Shown here piece after piece: positions 1-9,848 of a DNA stretch of 31,065 nt; positions within the stretch are counted from its first letter, which is position 1, and every line of letters begins with the position of its first letter. Origin of the DNA: Chalciporus piperatus (lineage: Eukaryota > Basidiomycota > Agaricomycetes > Boletales > Boletaceae); the NCBI GenBank assembly GCA_038093975.1, contig JBBPTG010000269.1, forward strand, positions 1 to 31,065. Reading direction: 5' to 3'. The position numbers and the translations under genes were made by a program. Below the pieces are notes generated by a model. That model searched no databases, was not told the origin of the DNA, and saw only the letters and a list, made by a program, of their open reading frames with translations.

Positions 1-23
1 CATAAGGACGATGTCGTTGTCTT

Positions 24-63
24 GAATCTTTCCTGAGTCGACCGAATCTTTCCTGAGTCGACC
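24..63. repeat. Exact 20-bp tandem duplication that breaks the transposase frame
   Basis: Positions 24-43 and 44-63 are identical 20-mers placed directly head to tail. Because 20 is not a multiple of three, the second copy shifts the minus-strand reading frame. Removing either copy in the reading restores the expected transposase continuation. Confidence 0.9.
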
Positions 64-781
64 GCTTGTAGATAGTCTGTACCATCCAAGAGATCGCTCC
101 ACGAGTCCTTGTGTCCCCCGGACTCTTCCAATTGCTGCAGGATCTCGGTGGTGCGAGTTTGACGGTACTGCATTTCGATAGCGCTCGCGGGGTGTCGGTA
201 AAGTGCTTGAAGCTGAGGACCAATGGGAAAGGTAGAGAACTGTTCTCGGGGCTTGTTTTTCTGGTCGTACCTCGGTTCCCCACACTCAGGACACTCTCTA
301 CAACGTGCAAAGGGACCTGTGTATGCCAGACACTTCTTCGGACACATGTCATGTATGATTTCTTCGACTCCGCTAAGCTGGGCGACAGTGCGCTTGATTT
401 GCGCGAGAGTCGGAAGTTCGACACCGTTGTATTGAATGAGGGCTGCGCGTGCCTTGATATAGTCTTCGTCGGCATGGCTAAGGTCCAGGTAGAGTCGAAC
501 TGCAAGGCGAAGCAAGGGATTACTATCGAGATCGAGAATGGATTTGGGGGGGTTTCGAAGGCGCTCTAAGGCCTCAGGTTTGAGAGTGGCACTGGGGCTA
601 TCGAGGGAAGCACTTTGCAAGCCAAGGATGTACGCGAGAGAGGTTCGAAGGTCTGCAAGTTTGACATTTGAGTATATCTCTTGAAGAAGTACTTCTTCAT
701 CAACGTCTATCGGGGGACCAGCATCTCCGTCCTCTTCTGCATTATCTCGCTGAGCAGAAGGGTCTCGAGAACCAGGTTGGT

Positions 782-1053
782 GAGGTGAGCGAAAGCGACG
801 GGGTGGAGATGGAGAGCGAGACGGAGGGGGTGTCTCAAAGCGAGGAGGAGAACGTAAAATATCATCTTCGTCGTCCACGTCCTCAACTGTAGGTCTTCTG
901 TAACTTGAAGTAGCAGACGAATGAGGTGAGCGGGAGCGACGGTGTGGAGATCGAGAGCGAGACGGAGGGGGGGTCTCAAAGCGAGGCGGAGAATGTGAAA
1001 TATCGTCGTCGTCGTCCGCGTCCTCAACTGTAGGTCTGTAAGTAGCAGACGAA
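782..1053 (-). repeat. Two-copy tandem repeat of about 141 bp inside the transposase
   Basis: Copy one (782-922) and copy two (923-1053) align along their whole length with scattered substitutions and a deletion of about 9 bp. Both read in the same minus-strand frame. Each encodes an acidic run followed by Ser/Pro/Arg-rich sequence (core FETPPPSRSRSP), so the duplication lengthened the disordered linker without breaking the frame. Confidence 0.8.
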
Positions 1054-1719
1054 GGAGGGGGGGATTGTTCCTAGTAGATACACGGTTAAAATTTAAACGG
1101 AAAGAAAACAGGTATCATTACCTTGTTGATATCGGAGGGACCTTCGTTCGGTTCAAGTCCTCTGAGTCCCGTATGGCTAGCCTCAGGCTGCTCTGCAGCC
1201 TTTGGAACTTGTTGGTTCGTTGCAGGACCCGCTTTATGCGTAGTTCTCTTGCGGGGGGGACTGCGTGCACGTATTGTACGAACATCTTCAAAGCGTCGTT
1301 CTGCTATGGCTTGTTCCACTTTCTCGTCTTCTTCGCGATATATTGCATGCCTGCGATGGACAGAACGAGTAACTTCCTGGGGCTTTCCCCCACATTTTCT
1401 TCGACAGTCGCAGGTGGGCATGGTGAGGGTGTCGGAGAAGGTTAGACAGTGCACGATCCTCGTGTACTGCACAACCTTCTCCGCCACATGGCGAAGCAGA
1501 TAAGAAGAGAAGCTTACTGTATCACCGGACTCGAGTCGGCCCGGTAATGGTAGATTTACGAAGATATGCTTATTTGGAAGTAAGATCAAGCTCGAGACAA
1601 GGAGCAGAGGACAGTGGATGCATTGGCGGGTATTCGCGGAAAGACATGTATTTCTAATTAGAGCTAGGGTTACATTGTGAAATTGTGTACTAGAGTGGAT
1701 ATCGGTGGAGTGACTTTTG

Positions 1720-2130
1720 ACTGGGCCTCCTGACCCTAAGCTTCGCTAGATTGAGGGCGGAAACGTGCGGCTTACGACCCATATATATACTACCAAGTTC
1801 TTCAGCGGAACATTAACTGAAATCGGCGCCGTGTCTGAGAGTCAATCTCTTGCAACTTCTTCGAGCGGAAATTGTGGCCTGTAACTACCTATTGTCTCAT
1901 CCGGTACCAGTCATCTGATCTGGGAATATGATTGAACCAGACTTTCAAATATTTACACGAGAGTCGCAGTCGGGTATGGGGGGTGCATACCTGCTACATA
2001 GATCCTTTGGTTTTTCCTTCTTTGAACAATGCCTAATCACGGTGATCGATACGCGACATCAGAGGAAGTATCGGCGAGCCATGTGAGTAGCATGGCAAGA
2101 AAACTAGAAAACCCATATGACACAACGCGC
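1720..2130. pseudogene. Decayed, internally deleted copy of the 5.87-7.22 kb locus
   Basis: Three blocks in order match the neighbouring locus. About 1729-1940 resembles the second-exon remnant of the membrane/coiled-coil pseudogene (5870-6100), including the intron 3' end and the exon start ATTGAGGGCGG. About 1981-2065 resembles 6355-6440. About 2074-2130 resembles 7160-7220 inside the Sfk1-like gene. The sequence between these blocks in the intact locus is missing here. No reading frame survives. This reads as an old segmental duplicate with internal deletions. Confidence 0.65.
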
Positions 2131-2983
2131 CGATCGGAGCGGATGAAAACGAGTCTCGATCTCGACCTAGGTATCGACGTTACTGAGACGAATAGTTATA
2201 GGATGGTCAGTGCTAGGGTAAGCCGCACAGCATGCTACTAGCTCAAGATTGCTTGTCAAACTTCGACGAATTGTCTTTGAATGAATCTGGTCTTCCCCAG
2301 ACCAAGTTACACGGCTCCATTCAATACAAGTCACCAGGCAACTCACTTCGGCGTAGACACATACAAGGTGACCCGTCCAGTCCGCCTTCCAGCCATTGTA
2401 TATAGTTACCTTATGGCATAATATCCCACTGCATTCTTGTCCATGACGACCCATCACAAGGTCAGCGGACGTTCATCAGGATATCGTGATGGGCTTTGTG
2501 TGTTCCATCCTCTCATCAGGTTCGAGCGAGCGATCGCTACCGAGAGGCGTGCGACGTACGCATTGATCTAGACTGTCGGGCGAAATTTGCCTTCCCGCCA
2601 TTTTTACCTGGATGGTTGGACATCGAACCCTTGCGAGCTAACGCATCGATTAAGGTGTTTGTCGACCCGCATTCCGCACGGTGATAGCAGCCGGGAGGGA
2701 AATGCATCCGAGGAATAGGTTCCTAGGAGGCCGCGTAGACGTTCCAAGCAGACGGTATATCAGGAAGCGGGGGATGTGAATGCCGTGTGAGTGGAATACA
2801 ATTAGTGCCTACAATGCTATGAGTACACTTGATCGGGGTAATTTCGTTGTGATGGTTCCCTTCAAATCAATCAGATTCCATGTATACGTTGCAACCATGA
2901 TGGCTCACCAAATGATGCTGGCTGATAGTTCTAATGTGTCGTTAAAGTCGTGCGTACGCAATGACGGAGCCCGTCCCTCCAAT
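2131..2983. other. Intergenic, nothing recognised
   Basis: Only short open frames without family motifs, splice logic or codon character are present. The stretch lies beyond the 3' end of the kinase gene. Confidence 0.6.
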
Positions 2984-4249
2984 TTACAACCCCACGGATC
3001 CGCGGACCATGCCGACGACGTCCAGCGCATTGTTTACGATGCGTTCGAAAGAACCTTCTTCCTCTACTGTTCGAAGTCTCATCCATCGAAGAGGTAGGAG
3101 CTTCTGCAGACTCTCCCAGAGCGTCTTCATTTCTTCTGCAGTGGGACGGTCCTTTGGATCAGGTTTCGTCATCAACTGGACCATACCGCCCAGGGGATCA
3201 AGTCCTTTAAACTTCTGGAAGGACATACAAGGTCGAATGTACGATCGATACCAAATAGTGGAGAACGTACTTCGACAATTTTCGTACGGTAAACTGTTCC
3301 GAGAACATAGACGTCATATTTGAATGGGTCATACGGTACTCCAGTGAGTTGCTCGGGGGCCTGAACTCGCCCAAGGTTTCCGATCACGAGGCACTCGCGC
3401 TGTTCGGAAGCAAAACATGTCGATAAGCCAAAATCAATGAAATAGTACTTGATCTCGACGTCTGATCGGTTTCTACCGGATGGGAGATCACTGCCATCGC
3501 GAGCTCGGAATGGCTGCATAGGATGCCAACCGTCTTTGTAGATATTAGAGCCGTCCATTAAAATATTCTCTGTGGCACAATCCCTACGCAATGCCGTCAG
3601 TACGGTGGTGCGAACGCGAAGTTTGACGCACCGATGTGCGACGTTTTTAGCATGCATGTACATGAGACCCTGAACGTTATATTCAGCAAGAAGAGGTGAC
3701 GAAAGGCAGAGATACTCACCTCTAGTGTTTGGTTGACGAAATCGATGACTTCCCCGATTGTGGTGAAGTTGGGGTCGTCGAACGGGCGAAGAAGGGGCAT
3801 GACGATGTATTGATACATCGGATCCTCGTCACTGGAAAAGACTTCAAGGATCGGAACGCAGTGGTTCTTGCTCTGTCGCTGACTCTCTGGGGAGCCAAGA
3901 TACAAAGCAATTTTGGCTTCATTTGGGTGAGTCCTACGGTCGACCCTTTTGATAAACACATCTCTTCCGTTTTCCCGTTCGCTTCTCGCATCGAGTGCAA
4001 CCCCTTTCTATCGTATACACGTGAATAAGAAATAACGAGCATGGAGAAGCAACTGACCCACTGGAATATGCTGTCTTCGTGACGAAAAATCTCGGGACTC
4101 GTTTTGAATTTCCAAGAAGCTTGCCAATTCGGATGATAGCGTGGTCGAAGAACATAGCCTTTGCTTTTGAAGAACTCATATCTATCCCTCCAGAAGACCT
4201 CCTCCTCGAATAATGCGTCTGTGTCGAATGATGCGTCTGTGTCAAACAT
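2984..4249 (-). CDS. Protein kinase-like protein (FunK1-like fungal family), five exons
   Basis: A 353-residue predicted Ser/Thr kinase-like protein. Exons on the minus strand: 4249-4058, 4007-3720, 3669-3632, 3583-3271, 3214-2984. Introns are 48-56 nt, all GT-AG and in phase. Visible kinase landmarks are the ATP-binding lysine in VFIKRV (K84), the catalytic HRD (172-174) with N179, the DFG of YYFIDFGLS (223-225), and an APEQ-like segment followed by DPFKYDVYVLG, which stands in for the APE/DxW region. The N-terminal 60 residues carry the WRDRYEFFKSKGYVLRPRY block seen in this basidiomycete family. The substrate is unknown. A catalytically active enzyme is plausible because K, HRD, N and DFG are all kept. 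It starts 342 bp from the divergent gene at 4592. A small FDTDA duplication lies at the extreme N-terminus. Confidence 0.85.
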
Positions 4250-4591
4250 GAGCAGGGATCAGGCCAGCTATCTGGATTGAAGACAGGGGAGAAAACGATC
4301 AGCTCAAGCGTCCGTCTTGCATTCTGTGGAGATCTACCACATTGCACAGCCACCATATTCTGTTCAATTGTTCAACTGGGCCCAACGAACACAAACAAAA
4401 AGCAAACAATCTGACACGTGTCGACTGTCACTCAGGGGCTGATTTTGGCAACCGCCTCGAGGTCTCTGCATGTTATTCTGGTGTTCATACAGCATATATA
4501 AGTACTGTCCTCAGGATGACTCTCCAGATTACTCCTTTTCTACCCCACGATTGCAAACACTACCGTCGACCTCCAGCAACCACTATAAAGA
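4250..4591. promoter_or_regulatory. Divergent promoter region with TATA box at 4495-4501
   Basis: This gap separates the kinase start (minus, 4249) from the small membrane protein start (plus, 4592). TATATAA at 4495-4501 lies 91 bp before the plus-strand ATG, a plausible TATA position. No other site is claimed. Confidence 0.5.
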
Positions 4592-5296
4592 ATGAATTAC
4601 ACCTTGCTTGGTTTCTATTCCAACATCTTTGGATTCGTAATGGGCGGTGTTACGATCTTGGGGTTCATCATGTGTAGAAATCACCTGCCCAGTCACAAGA
4701 TCAAGGCATTGGAGACAGTGTTGCGGGAAACGGAAAACGATCTCAAAGAGGTGGTCGAAGAGGGTCTCCTTGGACACGAATTTGCTCAGGTGGCGGAACG
4801 CCGTTTGGCTACGTATGTGTGCACTGTACCGCTTTGACTTTCCTGACCCTCGCCGTTGGCAGATTGAGAGCGCATACCCGCGAGTTACGGTCCAGGGCAC
4901 ATGCGGTAACTACACTGCGTCACGACTACGCTGAGTTTCTCAGGGGTACCTCGAGCGCAATTGGGACTGCATATAAGTCTCTGAGAATGCTTCGAGCCGA
5001 AATCATTGTTTGTGTTCAACTCTGATTACCTTTCCAGCACTTGACCCCATCTCGCACATTAGACATCTAGCGAGGAGAGACGCCGAGGACTAATCGAGAT
5101 TGGTTCCTTCATTTCCTCCATCCCTGCCACACCACCATTCCTCGCCAGCGATTCTGAGATTAACAACCTCTCTCCTACCACCGAAATCCACCAGCCCAAC
5201 TCTCATCCTTCCATCGCTACAGAATCAGAACCAACTGATCAAGACAATGAAGCAGACAGTCAGTCATGCGAGATCGAGTGCGTGGCGTATTGCTGA
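4592..5296 (+). CDS. Small membrane-anchored coiled-coil protein, unknown function
   Basis: A 199-residue protein from three exons: 4592-4812, 4863-5007, 5063-5296. Introns are 50 and 55 nt with GT-AG ends, and all phases agree. Residues about 5-29 form one hydrophobic segment ending in a cysteine. From about 36 to 130 the sequence is charged and helical (HLPSHKIKALETVLRE, then a Glu/Lys/Arg-rich stretch), likely coiled coil. The tail is polar, Ser/Thr/Glu-rich and ends in ECVAYC. I associate the LPS-x-KIKALE pattern with an uncharacterised Agaricomycete family, but can name no function. A frameshifted paralogue starts about 320 bp downstream and a second relic lies at 1720-1940. This copy is therefore the intact one of a small local family. 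Confidence 0.75.
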
Positions 5297-5615
5297 TCGA
5301 ATTTCCGCCTAGATCCTTTCGATGAAACTACGCGGACTGGCTTGAACGTACGAACAACAGACGGTCAAACCTGAACATCTATTCTTCATACGTCAGTCAA
5401 GCTCAAGCTTGATGTTCGAGGGTTGTGGTGCAAGTCTGGTTCAAGTTGCATACTTAGACTTGTCCACCAGTTGACACATTGTTTCCCACGAACGGATCGG
5501 GTGTATATATTTATTTTGTATTTGTCCTTGCTCTGAAGTTCATCTTGACTCATATGTTGATCATCGATCATCTTTGACACTGCAGCAATCGTGAACATCC
5601 GAAATCGCTCCAGGA

Positions 5616-6030
5616 ATGGATTTCACGCTGCTCGCGTGCACGTGTTGCTCAAACATATTAAATTTGGCTTCATATATTGTCCGACCGTGGGTAAACTCCA
5701 CTTGCTCAGTAACAAGATCAAGACCTATCAAGACGTTGGAATCTCTGTTAATCGAGACAGAGGATACCTTCAAAGAAGCCCTCGCAGATGGTCTCCTGAC
5801 ACATGAGTTTGCTCAGGTAGTAGAAGATTGCCTCGTGGGCTAAGTCTGAAGCATTTAAATCTCCTGACCAGAAGCTTCGCTAGATCGAGGGCGGAAACGT
5901 ATCGCTCACGACCCCGCGCGTATCATTCAACCGCGTAGTACATCCTGAACATACCGAGTTCTTCAGCGGAACATCAGCTACAATCGGCGCTGCGTGTGAA
6001 TGTCTTTTCAAACTTCGAGCGGAAATAGTG
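5616..6030 (+). pseudogene. Broken paralogue of the 4592 membrane/coiled-coil gene
   Basis: Exon 1 similarity begins at the ATG at 5616 (MDFTLL versus MNYTLL) and ends at HEFAQVVEDCL. The conserved HLLSNKIK segment is in a different frame from both flanks. A 10-bp near-duplication (atcaagacct, then atcaagacgt) explains one shift, and an earlier shift must exist upstream of it. The exon 1 donor is not canonical. The second-exon part (from about 5886) contains an in-frame TAG and further indels. A TATA-like run at 5503-5510 remains in place. Loss of coding ability is inferred from these breaks. Confidence 0.75.
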
Positions 6031-6538
6031 GTCTGTATCTGCACATTGTCTCATCTGGGAACAATCATCTGACCTGGGCATGTTTAACCAGAATTTCTGC
6101 GAGGAAAGACGCTGTAGGTTTATGGAGAGGATCGTGGACGCGGTTCCCTTCAGTTCCCACTGGCGCGCCCATACGGGCCATACCCCCAGGCCCGAACGCT
6201 TTACCTCAGTTCAAGCTGCTGCTCCGATCACCGCTCTTGTCCACCCGCAATATGAGCTTGCAAATCGGTCTTCTAGGATGGTTAGCAGAGATCTTTCGAG
6301 TGACTCCAGAGAGATTGGGCTGAAAGCACCATGACGAACAAAAGACGTTCAAATGTTCATACCCACTATGTAGATCATTTGGATCTTCCCTCTTTGAACA
6401 ATGCCTAATCGCGGAGATCGATACACAGCGTTAAACGGCGCAAGTCCGCCGTAAAAGGTATCCTCGAGCTCTAAACTAGAAATGTGTACCAAGCCCGAAC
6501 GGGACAATCCAAGCAGATCTTCTCCAATACTGATGTAC
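6031..6538. other. Intergenic, remnants shared with 1900-2065
   Basis: No gene seen. Segments around 6031-6100 and 6355-6440 resemble 1890-1960 and 1981-2065, so this is the intact side of the duplicated locus. The rest is the 3' flank of the Sfk1-like gene. Confidence 0.55.
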
Positions 6539-7261
6539 TCATTCGCGGGGTATCTCCACCATCGCTTCCTTGCTAACCTCCTCCTCCGGAACCACCTTGA
6601 CCTGCCACAGATCATACGCGAACGTCAACAAATACAGCGTGAACCCGAACCCAATAACCCATTCCACCACCCCTCCCACATTCTCCGCCGTATCCAACGT
6701 CGCCCCAAACACGATCGCCAACACGATCAACGTCAATCCGATCACCGCCTTGGCAACATACGCCCTCTTCAACTTGCGCACGTCTGCGTAATCCTGGGAT
6801 AACCATCTAAATTCGATCACGGTGAAGATGACAGAGAGGGCGACGCCGATGGCGAAGACGAGGAGGAATATTCTGTGCAAGGTGTGGTGACGACGTGTAT
6901 CGAAGCCTGAGAGGAGTGCGAGTCCCCACATGGCGATGATAGCACCGAGCAGGGAGAGTATCCCGAAGATGCGTTCGCGTTTGCGGAGTTCAGGTGCGAG
7001 TCTGCCCCTGTGTCTCAGGAAACGCTCGATCGCGAGGGAGAAGACGAGACCGGGTCCAGTGATGCAACATGCGACCACGAAGAGGGGTTTCAAGAAGGAG
7101 GAACCGATGTCAGAGATGTATGCGACAGTGGCTTGATCCTCTACGTATTTCGGACGTCCAGAGATGAGCCATGTGAGTAGCATGGCAAGAAGGCTGGAAA
7201 ACCATATGAAGGCCGTGAAGAGCGGGATGAGTACAAAGTAGCGAGGCTTTAGAGGGAACAT
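6539..7261 (-). CDS. Frag1/DRAM/Sfk1 family membrane protein
   Basis: A single-exon protein of 240 residues from the ATG at 7261. A second ATG two codons upstream would add two residues, and the frame stays open further up but without family sequence. About six hydrophobic segments are visible. Family landmarks are AYISDIGSS after the first segment, FSLAIERFLRHRGRL, LSGFDTRRHHTLHRIFL and VALSVIFTVIEFR, which match Frag1/DRAM/Sfk1 (Pfam PF10277). In yeast, Sfk1 works at the plasma membrane with the phosphatidylinositol 4-kinase Stt4, and relatives act in autophagy or lipid remodelling. The role here is inferred from family only. A fragment of its coding region (7160-7220) recurs at 2074-2130. 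Confidence 0.85.
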   Translation of the reverse strand: MFPLKPRYFVLIPLFTAFIWFSSLLAMLLTWLISGRPKYVEDQATVAYISDIGSSFLKPLFVVACCITGPGLVFSLAIERFLRHRGRLAPELRKRERIFGILSLLGAIIAMWGLALLSGFDTRRHHTLHRIFLLVFAIGVALSVIFTVIEFRWLSQDYADVRKLKRAYVAKAVIGLTLIVLAIVFGATLDTAENVGGVVEWVIGFGFTLYLLTFAYDLWQVKVVPEEEVSKEAMVEIPRE

Positions 7262-7661
7262 TTGCATGGGGTCTCGGTGTTTACTACGAACTGCAGTTTC
7301 CGCGAGCCTGTTTATATTCAGGGGCCAAATGACGAGCATACAAATGGTTAGATAGGAGCTATGACACAGTTTCGTTAGGTTCGCCACTGGCAAGCCTCAA
7401 GCTCAAGGGCCATGTACACCCTTTCAGAGAAGTTCGCGATTTGTGGTAAATCCTGACCTACCTCCATCACGGACATGTTCCCACTCCAGAAGGATCCTAA
7501 CGAGGAATAGGTCGGACGATTTAGGGTGCTTCAGTTTGCCTTCCAAACGAGCAAAACTGGGATTCAACAGCTATTACGACCAGAGGACAAGCATCGCCCA
7601 CGATGGTAGCGCACGGCAGACATTGCGTGCAGCGCTACCTTCCGTAATACGTATGACAGCT
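7262..7661. other. Intergenic between the Sfk1-like and RUS-like genes
   Basis: This is the 5' flank of the Sfk1-like gene and the 3' flank of the RUS-like gene, both on the minus strand. No further gene or clear TATA box was seen. Confidence 0.5.
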
Positions 7662-9556
7662 TCATCGATTCTTTTTCGCTTCGGAGTCGCCAATACCCAC
7701 GTCTCCATGACCCTGATCTATCCCCAACATTAAACAGTTAGGAGAACCGAACATCATGGAATCGTCTCCCGTCTCCCATCCTGCTTCCGCCAGAGAGCGA
7801 ACAAAGCTAGGGGTCGCTTCGCGCGTAGCCAACAACGTCGAACGGAGGATATCAGCTGTATCCGCTACGTCTCCTGAGTCGCTTGCGGTTATCCGCCGCG
7901 CGACTTCTATAGAATGGATCCAAGCCTGAAGTTGATCCATCGAGCGGTATCCGTCTTTGAAGCAGACTAGGACTGTGATTGGGCGTAGACTGTCCCGTCT
8001 CCCACCCACTATAAATAGGACGTACTTCTCGCCCTCGAAAATCTGAAGTGACGATGCGATATGCTGCGGGGGACACCGCGAGGCGACTGATCTGAAGGAT
8101 GTTCCGAGAACACAACGGCCTATTGTTCGTCCTGTGTTGGTATCTCGAAGGCGGTCGGGAACCCCAAATATCATCTCCTTCGAGGCGACATCTGCGGGTC
8201 TCAACGTCTTCCCTTTGACCTTTTCATCAGGTGCTCTCCAAGCGGTCCAAAGGATGGACGCGCGTTGCCTGTTAAGCGTACGAAGGACCACGGAGCGAAC
8301 TGCGAGGTAATTGAACAGAAGATGGGCCGCGACCAAGACGAAGAGCATGGTATACGTGGAAGTTCGAGTGTTGACGTACGGTATGAGAAGGGTGCCGAGC
8401 TGCAATTGATTAACATCAGGGCGACCATCAAGATCACGTTCTCACCAACATCCCCGAAAGGCCAACGACGGTCTCTCGACTGGCATCCTTGGCACTAACC
8501 TCCCCTACGTCTCCTTTCCCAGTCAATGGTGATGCGAAATGGTTTGTGAGCGCCGCTTTCGATCCACCTGCCACGAGCGAACAAAGTGACCTTAATCCAC
8601 CGCTCAAACACAATGTAGCGACTTGCAACGTAGCACCCGAAGGCAACACCGACCAATATTCGTCGAGCTTCAACGACCCAATGAAAGGTACCAAGGTATC
8701 CAATACGGTGCAAGCGTCGTTGAACACGTCAGCGAGATATCGGAAGGTTTTGGTTTCTGGGTAAAGTGAGGTTCCGAAATAATAAGCCGCGATGATGGCT
8801 GGTCGAGGTGTTTTAGCGTCCTCGGATATGAGCTGAAGCGTCGTTCAGGGTCAACGTACTGGTGAAACGGGAGAACACGTCTTTTACGACTGTCAAGAGG
8901 AGAGCGTGGGTCGCTGAGGCCGATGCATCCCCAACTCCGACACCTTAAAGTAGGGGGGATCAGCAACTGCAACATGTAACAAGAAAGACATACCTTCTAA
9001 GGCACCTCGAGAAGCCAAAAGTCCTGAGACCGAGTTGCAGAACGCTTGCAAGGCATTGTATATTTGGTACCTGAAATGTTAACACATATCCATCCTGAGT
9101 ACACCCCGCGGGGTTAGACGTGGCATGTCTCACTCGAGATAATCTACTATTGTATGAAAAACTTTGCACGGTGTGACAGCATGGAAATTTTTTACCTGGA
9201 GAAACGGTCGTAGGATACCCAGCCGGAAGGAAGAGATCGGAGAGAATGTGTTTCAGCGACTCGGACCCGAGTCCCGCGAACGGGAGAGTTGAATTTGTGC
9301 TCCGACGGGACGAGGATGGTCGTGTGCTGAGAATAATCTATGTACGATGGAGCCGTTTCAGCGCTTTATATTATTGGAGGAATAGCTTTCTCGCAGAGTG
9401 CGCACTGGCGGGTCGTAGCCTTCAATGGGTTAGGCAGGTTGAAGGCTTCCTCACCTGGGCGTTAATAGGATCCGCGCCGTGCGGTCCGAGTCCAATGGGT
9501 ATTCTGAGAACGCGACCGGTATCGTCTCGCTCGACCACAACCGGACCTGTATCCAT
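7662..9556 (-). CDS. RUS (root UVB sensitive)/DUF647 family protein, seven exons with a 13-nt microexon
   Basis: A 502-residue model. Exons: 9556-9455, 9337-9196, 9146-9134, 9070-8994, 8943-8860, 8798-8446, 8399-7662. Introns are 117, 49, 63, 50, 61 and 46 nt, all GT-AG, with phases consistent throughout. Family landmarks (DUF647, Pfam PF04884) are LFLPAGYPTTVSP, QIYNALQAFCNSVSG, SRGALEGVGVGDASA, ADVFNDACTVLD, AGGSKAALTNHFA, VSAKDASRETV and LNRQRASILW. The C-terminal half (KDGY, then a Trp-containing helix) matches the fungal form. The 13-nt exon supplies DYL in the conserved SP-x-DYL-x-YQ motif. RUS proteins are integral or membrane-associated. Plant RUS1/RUS2 act in root UV-B signalling, and the fungal role is unknown. 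The first exon and its 117-nt intron are the least certain part. Confidence 0.85.
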
Positions 9557-9848
9557 GTCAATGTCAATGTTCAACTCGAGGCGCCTAAGAGGGCGTAAGT
9601 GGTAGTTCTAAATAGGAAAGTCAATATCAAGTCAATATAGGCTCAAGTTTCGCAGGCTCGCTTATGGACTCTGACTCAGGGGTCAGAAAGTATGGCGTTA
9701 TAGTGGCGAATGTACGGTCACCACAACCAAGCACAACGGACGAGGCCGTGGAACCAACAAAACAGTTCCCGGCGAGTAAATATGGATCTGATACACCCTC
9801 TCAGACGCACAGGCCCTCAGGTTTCATTTCTCCCGCGTTTATCGCACC
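9557..9848. promoter_or_regulatory. Divergent promoter between the RUS-like and F-box genes
   Basis: This 292-bp gap separates two starts facing away from each other (9556 minus, 9849 plus). No clear TATA element was identified. Confidence 0.4.

Larger units (their letters stand above)
1..1421 (-). pseudogene. Tnp2-like transposase, N-terminal part, frameshifted and cut by the window edge
   Basis: This is the N-terminal region of a Tnp2/CACTA-type (Kyakuja-like) DNA transposase of the kind common in Agaricomycetes. The chosen start is the ATG at 1421, which opens with MPTCDCRRKCGG, a typical Cys-cluster start for these proteins. A 51-nt GT-AG intron (1071-1121) joins in phase to an acidic, Pro/Arg/Ser-rich stretch, then a helical part. 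A cysteine module follows at about 270-345 (pattern CPKKC, CRECPECGEP). After it come the family-typical segments FPIGPQLQALYR and SDLLDGTDYLQ. The frame is open from 1421 down to about 64. There a 20-bp tandem duplication (24-63) shifts it just before the conserved segment that should read into DIVLM. The catalytic part would lie left of the window. Family assignment is from recognised motifs; loss of function is inferred from the frameshift. Confidence 0.72.

Noticed and set aside
111..569. 152-codon plus-strand frame
   Set aside because: It is antisense to the transposase frame, which carries the recognisable motifs.
707..1027. 106-codon minus-strand frame over the tandem repeat
   Set aside because: It is in a different frame from the transposase; its open length comes from the repeated Ser/Arg/Pro coding bias.
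9246..9605. 119-codon plus-strand frame
   Set aside because: It is antisense to RUS exons 1 and 3, with no motif of its own.
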